DNA from: Allomuricauda sp.
GTDB lineage: Bacteria > Bacteroidota > Bacteroidia > Flavobacteriales > Flavobacteriaceae
Direction: 5' to 3'
Length of the DNA: 5,704 nucleotides
Assembly: GCA_028289745.1 (NCBI GenBank)
Contig: JANQOD010000328.1
Location: 1 to 5,704, forward strand
Position 1 is the stretch's first letter; each line of letters begins with the position of its first letter. A program made the position numbers and the translations under genes. Of this stretch, positions 1 to 5,704 are shown piece after piece. Below the pieces are notes generated by a model that did no database searches, had not been told where the DNA came from, and worked only from the letters and a program-made list of their open reading frames with translations.

Positions 1-18
1 TAAAGTAGGAAAACGGAC

Positions 19-570
19 ATGACAAGTACCATAAAACTAAAGAAATTATTTAAGGTTTTTGCTTTTTCTTTCTCATTTCTTCTATTTTTTTCGTGCAAGA
101 ATTCCGCTGACAAGGAAAACCTCAATGCAGAACCCGTCATCACCACTTTCTACTTGATAAGGCATGCTGAAAAAGATAGGGAAGACCCAAATAACCCAGA
201 TCCCGAACTGAACCAAGATGGATTGACCAGGGCCCTAAAATGGGCCGAAGTCTTTAATCCCATTGCGCTTGACGTCATTTATTCGACCAATTATGAGAGG
301 ACTTCAATGACCGCTGCACCTACTTCGGTAAAGAAAGATATCAATATTCAATACTATGACCCCGACACCTTGGATGTCGAGGAGTTCAAATTGCAAAACG
401 AGGGGTTGAATGTGTTGGTCGTGGGGCACAGTAATACCACACCTATATTGGTCAACCAGTTATTGGGCATCGAAAAATATGATCAGATGGACGACGCCGA
501 TAACAGCAGTATGTATATCGTAAGGATCATCGATGGCAAGGCCACTGATATTTTATTGAATATGCACTAA
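19..570 (+). CDS. Histidine phosphatase family lipoprotein (SixA-like, RHG fold)
   Basis: This 183-residue protein is a small histidine phosphatase (phosphoglycerate mutase superfamily), which transfers phosphate through a catalytic histidine. The sequence shows an N-terminal basic and hydrophobic signal (residues 8-25) ending in LFFSC, a type II lipobox with the acylated cysteine at residue 26, so the mature enzyme should be membrane-anchored outside the cytoplasm. The catalytic RHAEK motif has Arg48-His49. The second conserved arginine is Arg94 in the stretch YSTNYERTSMTAAP, and the second histidine is His137 in VVGHSNTTP. The mature part is about 157 residues, the size of SixA-type minimal phosphatases without an inserted cap domain. 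Its substrate cannot be told from sequence. The ATG at 19 gives a complete signal peptide. Its stop codon overlaps the end of the convergent DUF6503 gene by 4 bases. Its promoter, if it has one, lies left of the window. Confidence 0.93.
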   Translation: MTSTIKLKKLFKVFAFSFSFLLFFSCKNSADKENLNAEPVITTFYLIRHAEKDREDPNNPDPELNQDGLTRALKWAEVFNPIALDVIYSTNYERTSMTAAPTSVKKDINIQYYDPDTLDVEEFKLQNEGLNVLVVGHSNTTPILVNQLLGIEKYDQMDDADNSSMYIVRIIDGKATDILLNMH

Positions 571-1310
571 TCGATTTTAGTGACCCGTACATCTTTAAGT
601 TCAATTTTGGAAAGTAAATCAAGCGCCACTGACAAAAATAGGCTGTCGACTTCATAGATATCGGTAGTTTTCTTTTTGGGCTTGTAATTATTGTAATCTA
701 CAAATCGAATACCGTTTACATAACGTTCGTTGAAGGCCTCACGAAATCGAAGGCCTCCGCCATCGACATGAAACTCGTAGGCCAAATAATCGGGTTTAAA
801 GGTTTCTTTGTCAAACCAGTAGATATAGGTATCTTCAAAATCATCGCCCCCGTTTTCTTTATCAAAGGTAATCTGTACTTTGTAATAGTCTTTTTCTTTT
901 ATAGTGAACTCGCCCAATAGTTTCTTGTTTACCGCCTTATCATTCAAACCATACGGAAGCCTCACGAAATAATGCACCGAGTTTACAGAATTGGCATAAC
1001 GGCTCGCCACCGAATCGGACAATTGAATCAAACTATCGTTGAAAAATCGTTGTAACTTTCCTTTGGCCAACATATCGGTGATCGTTACAGCGTCTGTTTT
1101 AGAAATTCGCTTAAGCACTTTTTTACCCTCATTTTGGGTCGATACGTAAGCCTTGTCCCTAAAAACAAAGAATACGTCATGTGAATCGAACAATTTCCCT
1201 CCTGACACTTCTATGGATCTATCGACAATTTGCTGTACGTTCAACTTTTCTTTTGGGGCATCAAGGCAAGAGACAAAAAACAAAAGTGCTATAATGGCAA
1301 GATATTTCAT
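567..1310 (-). CDS. DUF6503-type lipoprotein of unknown function
   Basis: This 247-residue secreted lipoprotein resembles a Bacteroidota family that I recognise as DUF6503. Relatives are, as I recall, sometimes labelled deoxyribose-phosphate aldolase in databases. That label is not supported here, because no aldolase TIM-barrel motifs are visible. Residues 1-14 form a short hydrophobic signal ending in FFVSC, with lipid-modified Cys15. After it comes a helix with IVDRSIEVSGG (residues 28-38), then strand-rich sequence with the family-typical segments DFEDTYIYWFDKE (157-169) and DYLAYEFHVDGGG (174-186), followed by RFREAFNERYVNGIRFVDY. The alternating strands suggest a LolA/LolB-like half-barrel that may bind lipid or a hydrophobic ligand; this is inference. 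The ATG at 1310 gives a full signal peptide. The gene is divergent from smpB across 69 bases and converges on the histidine phosphatase gene, where the 3' ends overlap by 4 bases. Confidence 0.88.
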   Translation of the reverse strand: MKYLAIIALLFFVSCLDAPKEKLNVQQIVDRSIEVSGGKLFDSHDVFFVFRDKAYVSTQNEGKKVLKRISKTDAVTITDMLAKGKLQRFFNDSLIQLSDSVASRYANSVNSVHYFVRLPYGLNDKAVNKKLLGEFTIKEKDYYKVQITFDKENGGDDFEDTYIYWFDKETFKPDYLAYEFHVDGGGLRFREAFNERYVNGIRFVDYNNYKPKKKTTDIYEVDSLFLSVALDLLSKIELKDVRVTKID

Positions 1311-1365
1311 TTGATCATTTTGTACAGGGAGTTCGTAAAAAACCCCAAAACATTACAAATCTGTT

Positions 1366-1373
1366 TATTTTTG
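1366..1373 (+). promoter_or_regulatory. Bacteroidota -7 promoter element for smpB
   Basis: TATTTTTG matches the Bacteroidota primary-sigma -7 consensus TAnnTTTG at every fixed position. It ends 6 bases before the smpB ATG at 1380, so transcription would start at or within a few bases of the start codon. I see no convincing -33 TTG at the expected distance of about 19-21 bases upstream, which lowers confidence. The element lies in the 69-base divergent gap with the DUF6503 gene. Confidence 0.5.
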
Positions 1374-1379
1374 TGCCCC

Positions 1380-1841
1380 ATGCAGAAAAACATCAATATA
1401 AAAAACAAAAGGGCCCGTTTCGATTACGAAATCCTCGACAAATATACAACGGGTATCGTGTTATCGGGCACAGAGATCAAGTCGATTCGTCTGGGCAAGG
1501 CCTCTTTGTCACAAAGTTTCTGCGAATTCAATGATAAGGGCGAGTTGTTCGTCATCAATATGCAGATCGATGAGTATAGCCACGGCACCCATTACAACCA
1601 TCGGCCCAAAGCTGAGAGAAAACTCTTGCTCAACAGAGGAGAGCTAAAAAAACTGCAAAAAGAAGTGACGGCTTCGGGCCTTACCATCATACCCTTGAAT
1701 CTTTTTATAAATGATAGAGGATTGGCCAAAGTGAATATTGGGCTTGCTCGTGGCAAAAAGCTTTATGACAAGCGTGAGACCATTAAGGAAAGGGAAAACA
1801 AACGAAACCTATCGCGTATCAAGAAGAACTACAACGGTTGA
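1380..1841 (+). CDS. smpB: SsrA-binding protein SmpB
   Basis: SmpB is the protein partner of tmRNA in trans-translation. It binds the tRNA-like domain of tmRNA and mimics a codon-anticodon helix, delivering tmRNA to ribosomes stalled on mRNAs without a stop codon. The 153 residues match the normal family length of about 150-160. Visible family features are the N-terminal INIKNKRARFDYEI, the oligonucleotide-binding barrel segment GIVLSGTEIKSIRLGKASL, HGTHYNHRPKAERKLLL, and the positively charged C-terminal tail beginning LARGKKLYDKRETIKERE, which enters the mRNA channel. The reading frame is open back to 1230, but homology starts at the ATG at 1380, and the upstream part contains the intergenic gap and antisense DUF6503 sequence. 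The gene converges on pcm with only 2 bases between the stop codons. No tmRNA gene (ssrA) is visible in the window. Confidence 0.98.
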   Translation: MQKNINIKNKRARFDYEILDKYTTGIVLSGTEIKSIRLGKASLSQSFCEFNDKGELFVINMQIDEYSHGTHYNHRPKAERKLLLNRGELKKLQKEVTASGLTIIPLNLFINDRGLAKVNIGLARGKKLYDKRETIKERENKRNLSRIKKNYNG

Positions 1842-1843
1842 TT

Positions 1844-2485
1844 TTAGTTTTTGTCTTCCAAAAGGGGAACGAAACGAAAGGCGCCCAATTCTTTTTTCTC
1901 GAACTTTTTTTCTGATTTACGCTCAAACAGCACCATGGTCTGTTCTTCAACACCAACGGGTATGACCAACCTACCCCCTACTTTCAACTGTGACAGCAAT
2001 GCCTTTGGTACCTTGGGCGCACCTGCCGTTACAATGATTCCATCAAAAGGGGCTTCTTCGGGCAAACCTTTATATCCATCGCCAAAAACCATTTTTTTGG
2101 GCCTGTATCCCATTTTCTCGAAAAAGAGCTTCGTCTTTTTGAATAGCTCTTGTTGGCGTTCAATGGTGTATACTTTCGCATTCAGTCTCAACAAAACCGC
2201 CGTCTGGTAACCACTGCCCGTGCCGATTTCAAGAATTTTGTCCCCCGCCCTCACCCGCAAAAGCTCTGTTTGGTAGGCTACGGTATAGGGTTGTGAAATA
2301 GTTTGGTCGGCACCAATTGGGAACGCCTTGTCTTGATAAGCATGGTCTTCAAAACCACTATCCAAAAAAAGGTGTCTGGGCACGGTTTTGATGGCCTTCA
2401 AGACTTTTGGGTCTTTGATACCCTTGCTGGCCACCACTTCGGCCAACTGATTACGCATGCCCTTATGCTTAAGTGTATCTCTCAC
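1844..2485 (-). CDS. pcm: Protein-L-isoaspartate O-methyltransferase (PCMT)
   Basis: This cytoplasmic enzyme uses S-adenosylmethionine to methylate isoaspartyl residues in aged proteins, starting their repair to normal aspartate. Numbered from GTG 2485, the protein has 213 residues. The family signature DQTISQP lies at about 60-66, the SAM-binding glycine loop EIGTGSGYQ at 86-94, the acidic ribose-binding strand VYTIERQ follows, GDGYKG is at 135-140, and the C-terminal FVPLLED is complete. The start is a choice. The frame is open to a GTG at 2536, which would add 17 residues, but the PCMT proteins of Bacteroidota that I know begin at the equivalent of VRDTLKHKGM, which is GTG 2485. An ATG nine codons further in (KGMRNQL) is the other alternative. 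A one-mismatch -7 box (TAAATTCG, minus strand, 2504-2511) sits 18 bases upstream of GTG 2485 and would favour the shorter form. The gene is divergent from the Gfo/Idh operon. Confidence 0.95.
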   Translation of the reverse strand: MRDTLKHKGMRNQLAEVVASKGIKDPKVLKAIKTVPRHLFLDSGFEDHAYQDKAFPIGADQTISQPYTVAYQTELLRVRAGDKILEIGTGSGYQTAVLLRLNAKVYTIERQQELFKKTKLFFEKMGYRPKKMVFGDGYKGLPEEAPFDGIIVTAGAPKVPKALLSQLKVGGRLVIPVGVEEQTMVLFERKSEKKFEKKELGAFRFVPLLEDKN

Positions 2486-2566
2486 TTTGTCGGTTTGGTC
2501 AAGCGAATTTAAAAAGTTCTGCCCGAACTTTGACACCCATGGTTTCGATTTAAGTGTATAGATATG

Positions 2567-2574
2567 TATTTTTG
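2567..2574 (+). promoter_or_regulatory. Bacteroidota -7 promoter element for the Gfo/Idh-hbd-DUF1015 operon
   Basis: TATTTTTG again matches TAnnTTTG exactly, the same eight bases as in front of smpB. It ends 15 bases before the ATG at 2590, predicting a leader of roughly 10 nucleotides. A TTTCG run at 2543-2547, about 19 bases upstream, could be a degenerate -33 element. Its position inside the upstream-extended reading frame is one reason to place the first gene's start at 2590. Confidence 0.55.
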
Positions 2575-2589
2575 ACGAAAATCGATATT

Positions 2590-3558
2590 ATGTTGAAAAC
2601 AGGTGTGCTCGGTGCGGGCCATTTGGGAAAAATACATCTTCGCTTGCTCAACGAGTCGCAGCACTATGAGTTGATAGGTTTTTACGACCCCGACGAAATC
2701 AATGCCAAGAAAGTGGCCGATGAATTCGGGTACAAACATTTTGACAATATCAATGCCCTGATCGATGCCGTTGATATGGTAGATATCGTGACCCCTACCC
2801 TTTCGCATTATGACTGTGCTAAAAAAGCCATTGAAAAAGGCAAGCACATCTTCATTGAAAAACCGGTGACCAATACGTTAGAAGAGGCCGAAGAGCTTAT
2901 CAAACTCAAAAATGAAAAAGGCGTCAAGGCCCAAGTTGGGCATGTCGAAAGGTTCAATCCGGCATTTTTGGCCGTAAAAAATACGATCGCCGATCCCATG
3001 TTCATTGAGACACACCGTTTGGCAGAATTCAACCCCAGAGGCACCGATGTGCCCGTGGTACTCGATTTGATGATACATGATATCGATGCCATTTTGAGCG
3101 TGGTCAATGCTGATGTAAAAGAAATCAATGCCAGCGGGGTATCGGTAATCAGTGACTCGCCCGATATAGCCAATGCCCGTATCGCCTTTAAGAATGGTTG
3201 CGTGGCCAATCTTACCGCTAGCCGTATTTCGTTGAAGAATATGCGCAAGTCAAGGTTCTTTCAACGAGATGCCTATATCTCAGTCGATTTTTTGGAAAAG
3301 AAGGTAGAAGTCGTCAAAATGAAGGATGCCCCTGAAAAGCCAGGTGATTTTGACATGATCCTACAAAATGCCGAAGGCGAGAAAAAACAGATATATTTTG
3401 AAAATCCTGATGTACGGCCCAATAATGCCATTATGCAAGAGCTCGAAACCTTTGCGGTGGCCATACAAAACAACACGGAGCCCATCGTAACCTTAGAGCA
3501 AGGTGCCAATGCCCTCAACGTGGCGTTACAGGTAATCAAATCATTCAACAAAAAATAA
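2590..3558 (+). CDS. Gfo/Idh/MocA family NAD(P)-dependent oxidoreductase
   Basis: This 322-residue protein belongs to the dehydrogenase family that oxidises or reduces sugars, sugar nucleotides, inositols or related polyols. The N-terminal Rossmann fold shows GAGHLG at residues 8-13. The family motif IFIEKPVT has its catalytic-site Lys91 at 90-92 (EKP). The C-terminal half carries DLMIHDID at 159-166, with the likely catalytic His163. The segment GHVERFNPAF (117-126) resembles a subgroup that includes sugar-nucleotide 3-dehydrogenases of the UDP-GlcNAc type; this is a weak indication and the substrate is unknown. The frame is open to a GTG at 2554, but the Rossmann strand begins directly after ATG 2590 and the extension would cover the promoter box, so 2590 is preferred. 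The stop codon overlaps the next start codon as TAATG, pointing to translational coupling. It is the first gene of the operon. Confidence 0.92.
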   Translation: MLKTGVLGAGHLGKIHLRLLNESQHYELIGFYDPDEINAKKVADEFGYKHFDNINALIDAVDMVDIVTPTLSHYDCAKKAIEKGKHIFIEKPVTNTLEEAEELIKLKNEKGVKAQVGHVERFNPAFLAVKNTIADPMFIETHRLAEFNPRGTDVPVVLDLMIHDIDAILSVVNADVKEINASGVSVISDSPDIANARIAFKNGCVANLTASRISLKNMRKSRFFQRDAYISVDFLEKKVEVVKMKDAPEKPGDFDMILQNAEGEKKQIYFENPDVRPNNAIMQELETFAVAIQNNTEPIVTLEQGANALNVALQVIKSFNKK

Positions 3559-4445
3559 TGAAAAACATTGCAGTCATCGGGGCAGGCACTATGGGCAACG
3601 GTATCGCCCATGTATTTGCCCAAAACGGCCATGAGGTAAACCTCATCGATATTTCTGAAGATTCCCTAGAAAAAGGACTGGCCACCATCAATAAGAATTT
3701 AGACCGTATGCTGGCCAAGAAAACCATTTCTGAGGAAACCAAAAAAATGACGCTCAACAATATTTCGACCCATACAGTGCTGAAAGATGGGGTCAAGAAT
3801 GTCGATTTGGTCATCGAAGCGGCAACAGAGAATATCGAGATCAAGCTTGGCATTTTTAGGGAACTGGATGCCATTTGTACCGCTTCCACTATTTTGGCCA
3901 CCAATACCTCTTCCATCTCGATCACCCAGATCGCGGCAGCCACCAATAGGCCCGAAAAAGTCATTGGAATGCATTTTATGAACCCTGTGCCCATCATGAA
4001 ATTGGTCGAGATCATTAGGGGCTACAGCACTTCAGATAAAGTGACCAAAACCATCATGGAACTTTCTAAAAACCTGGGAAAAACACCTACTGAGGTCAAT
4101 GACTACCCTGGTTTTGTAGCCAATCGGATCTTGATGCCCATGATCAACGAGGCGGTAGAGACATTGTACAACGGTGTGGCAGGGGTCAAAGAAATCGATA
4201 CGGTAATGAAATTGGGCATGGCCCACCCAATGGGACCTTTGCAATTGGCAGATTTCATCGGACTCGATGTCTGTCTCTCGATCTTGAACGTGATGTTCGA
4301 AGGGTTCAAAAATTCAAAATATGCCCCTTGCCCTCTTTTGACAAATATGGTCATGGCCAATAAATTGGGCGTAAAATCAGGTGAGGGTTTTTACGATTAT
4401 TCCGAATCTAGAAAGGCCGAAAAAGTAGCACCCCAATTTAGTTAG
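3558..4445 (+). CDS. 3-hydroxybutyryl-CoA dehydrogenase (NAD-dependent)
   Basis: This is a stand-alone, single-function 3-hydroxyacyl-CoA dehydrogenase of 295 residues, close to the 282-295 usual for Hbd/PaaH-type enzymes. It interconverts (S)-3-hydroxybutyryl-CoA, or a similar short acyl-CoA, and acetoacetyl-CoA with NAD. Residues 1-180 form the Rossmann domain, with GAGTMG at 8-13 and Asp31 ending the second strand, which favours NAD over NADP. By alignment with known clostridial and mammalian enzymes, the catalytic set is intact: Ser118 in ATNTSS, His139 and Glu151 in GMHFMNPVPIMKLVEI, and Asn189 in PGFVANR. The C-terminal helical domain carries AHPMGPLQLADFIGLD (222-237) and GEGFYDY near the end. 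There is no crotonase domain, so it is not a FadB-type fusion. ATG 3558 shares one base with the preceding stop codon, and its TAG directly abuts the next ATG. The pathway could be fatty-acid or aromatic degradation, or butanoate metabolism; the neighbours do not decide. Confidence 0.95.
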   Translation: MKNIAVIGAGTMGNGIAHVFAQNGHEVNLIDISEDSLEKGLATINKNLDRMLAKKTISEETKKMTLNNISTHTVLKDGVKNVDLVIEAATENIEIKLGIFRELDAICTASTILATNTSSISITQIAAATNRPEKVIGMHFMNPVPIMKLVEIIRGYSTSDKVTKTIMELSKNLGKTPTEVNDYPGFVANRILMPMINEAVETLYNGVAGVKEIDTVMKLGMAHPMGPLQLADFIGLDVCLSILNVMFEGFKNSKYAPCPLLTNMVMANKLGVKSGEGFYDYSESRKAEKVAPQFS

Positions 4446-5681
4446 ATGGCCATTGTTAGACCTTTTAAAGCAATACGACCTGTGAGGGACAAAGCTCCCT
4501 TTGTGGCCTCTCGCTCATATGAAGAATATGGTGCCGATGAACTGCGTTCGGTAATGAGGTACAATCCCTTTTCTTTTTTGCATATCATCAATCCAGGATA
4601 CAAATTCAGTAAATCGATAAGGGGATCTGAACGGTTCAAATTAGTGCGCAATCGATATCTTGAATTTTTAGAGAACAATGTTTTCTTAAAAGATGAATCG
4701 ACCTGTTTTTACCTCTACCAAATCGGTAAGGAGAACTTCAAAAGTCTTGGCCTTTTCTGCGCCACCAGCGTGGTCGATTATCAAAAGGGTATCATCAAAA
4801 AACATGAAGATACCATCCTTAAACGAGAAAAGCTCTTTGCCGATTACCTCGAAACCGTTGGTTTCAATGCTGAACCGGTGCTAATGACCTACCCCGACAA
4901 CGAGACCATCTCTTCCATCTTAAAAAAAGAGATGCGGCAATTGCCAGAATACGACTTCACCACTACAGATAAGATCAGCCACCGCCTATGGAAAATCGAT
5001 GACCGGAATACCATTGAGACCTTACAGCGAATTTTTTCTGAAATGGATAGTCTGTACATTGCTGACGGCCATCACAGAATTGCTTCATCTGCTCTTTTTG
5101 CCAAGAGGAAGAAAGCTAAAAATGAGACACATACAGGTAAAGAAGCCTATAATTTTTTTATGAGCTACCTGATTCCCGAGTCTGAAATCAAGATTTATGA
5201 GTTCAACCGTATGGTGAAAGATCTGAACGGACTTTCGAAAAAAGAGTTTTTGATACAGCTTGATGAACATTTCAGAATTGAAGAGCATAAAGATAATCTG
5301 TACCGGCCAACCAAGAAGCATCATTTCAGTATGTACCTAGATGGGGAATTTTACTCTTTGTACTTAAGAAAAAGGTTATATCAATTTACCGATGCCCTCA
5401 ATAGGCTGGACACCCAAATTCTGTACAAAACCATATTAGAGCCCATTTTGGGCATTCAAGACTTGCGAAATGACAAACGAATCGCCTACGGATACGGCAA
5501 GTACAACCTCATTAAAATGAAAGATAGTATCGACAGGGGTGATTTTGCGGTAGGGTTCAGCCTTTTGCCCATAACCTTTCAAGAGATTAAGAATATTGCC
5601 GATGCCGGTTTGGTCATGCCCCCCAAAAGCACGTATATTGAACCCAAATTACGAAGTGGGTTGACGATTTATGAGCTTTGA
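4446..5681 (+). CDS. DUF1015 family protein (COG4198-like)
   Basis: This 411-residue soluble protein has the normal length of the DUF1015 family and no signal peptide or membrane segment. Recognisable family segments are the N-terminal VRPFKAIRPVRDKAPFVASR, HRLWKI (179-184), the most conserved block ADGHHRIASS (206-215), LDTQILYKTILEPILGI, and the C-terminal MPPKSTYIEPKLRSGL. The biochemical function is not established to my knowledge. In other Bacteroidota and in some bacteria and archaea, relatives sit beside the serine-biosynthesis genes serA and serC; those genes are absent here. The DGHHR block resembles the active-site motif of the ParB/sulfiredoxin fold, to which the free-serine kinases SerK and SbnI belong. 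A link to phosphorylation of serine or another small molecule is therefore conceivable but is inference. ATG 4446 follows the hbd stop with no gap, and its TGA is 3 bases before the next start, so it lies mid-operon. Confidence 0.92.
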   Translation: MAIVRPFKAIRPVRDKAPFVASRSYEEYGADELRSVMRYNPFSFLHIINPGYKFSKSIRGSERFKLVRNRYLEFLENNVFLKDESTCFYLYQIGKENFKSLGLFCATSVVDYQKGIIKKHEDTILKREKLFADYLETVGFNAEPVLMTYPDNETISSILKKEMRQLPEYDFTTTDKISHRLWKIDDRNTIETLQRIFSEMDSLYIADGHHRIASSALFAKRKKAKNETHTGKEAYNFFMSYLIPESEIKIYEFNRMVKDLNGLSKKEFLIQLDEHFRIEEHKDNLYRPTKKHHFSMYLDGEFYSLYLRKRLYQFTDALNRLDTQILYKTILEPILGIQDLRNDKRIAYGYGKYNLIKMKDSIDRGDFAVGFSLLPITFQEIKNIADAGLVMPPKSTYIEPKLRSGLTIYEL

Positions 5682-5684
5682 ACA

Positions 5685-5704
5685 ATGTCGATAAAAGCAA
5701 ATAT
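5685..5704 (+). CDS. Start of a probable YggS-family PLP-binding protein (partial)
   Basis: Three bases after the DUF1015 stop codon an ATG opens a frame that encodes MSIKAN and then runs off the window. Flavobacterial YggS/PROSC-type proteins (pyridoxal phosphate homeostasis) commonly begin MSIKxNL, and the spacing continues the tight operon pattern, so this is probably the first 20 bases of such a gene. Six residues are too few for a firm identification; only the presence of a start codon in operon position is seen directly. Confidence 0.45.

Noticed and set aside
567..1310. Deoxyribose-phosphate aldolase, a label seen on relatives of the DUF6503 gene
   Set aside because: The protein is a secreted lipoprotein rich in beta strands, without the Schiff-base lysine context or TIM-barrel repeats of DeoC.
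1356..1363. Possible minus-strand -7 box for the DUF6503 gene (reads CAGATTTG)
   Set aside because: It has one mismatch to TAnnTTTG and no -33 element at proper spacing. In this A/T-rich gap such a match is easily fortuitous.
1230..1379. Upstream extension of the smpB reading frame by 50 codons
   Set aside because: It covers the antisense start of the DUF6503 gene and the promoter region, and encodes nothing like SmpB. Family homology begins at ATG 1380.
1851..2210. 119-codon plus-strand open frame opposite pcm
   Set aside because: It is fully antisense to a well-supported PCMT gene, with low-complexity serine- and phenylalanine-rich translation and no recognisable motif.
2509..2847. 112-codon minus-strand open frame opposite the Gfo/Idh gene
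   Set aside because: It is antisense to the conserved Rossmann domain, and its translation shows no domain or signal. It also crosses the divergent promoter region.
3545..4015. 156-codon minus-strand open frame opposite the 3-hydroxybutyryl-CoA dehydrogenase gene
   Set aside because: Its hydrophobic, membrane-like appearance comes from reading the Rossmann domain codons in reverse. There is no supporting homology or promoter.

Overview
The window looks like core chromosome from a member of the Bacteroidota, most likely a marine Flavobacteriaceae species. Three things point that way. The protein sequences match flavobacterial forms of the families (SmpB, PCMT, DUF6503, DUF1015). The AT-leaning genes mostly lack Shine-Dalgarno sequences. 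Two exact copies of the Bacteroidota -7 promoter element TAnnTTTG lie just upstream of genes. Genus-level placement is not possible by eye. I see no mobile element, CRISPR array, tRNA, rRNA or phage gene.

Left half (1-2485): four genes in alternating orientation and very tightly packed. A small histidine-phosphatase lipoprotein (+, 19-570) converges on a DUF6503-type lipoprotein (-, 567-1310), and the two stop ends overlap by 4 bases. A 69-base divergent gap then separates the DUF6503 gene from smpB (+, 1380-1841), the trans-translation factor. smpB in turn converges with a protein-L-isoaspartate O-methyltransferase gene (-, 1844-2485) across only 2 bases. No intrinsic terminator is visible at either convergent junction.

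Right half (2590-5704): a divergent 104-base gap, carrying a -7 element, leads into a compressed plus-strand operon. Its genes are a Gfo/Idh/MocA oxidoreductase, an NAD-dependent 3-hydroxybutyryl-CoA dehydrogenase, a DUF1015 protein, and the first 20 bases of what is probably a yggS-like PLP-binding protein gene. The junctions are a TAATG overlap, a 0-base gap and a 3-base gap, so these genes are almost certainly co-transcribed and probably translationally coupled. What they share metabolically is not obvious.

Nothing here is clearly a new system. The most interesting points are the ParB/sulfiredoxin-like DGHHR motif in the DUF1015 protein, the apparently leaderless smpB transcript, and the unexplained tight coupling of the operon. 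There is no stretch over 300 bases without a gene; the longest is the 104-base gap at 2486-2589.
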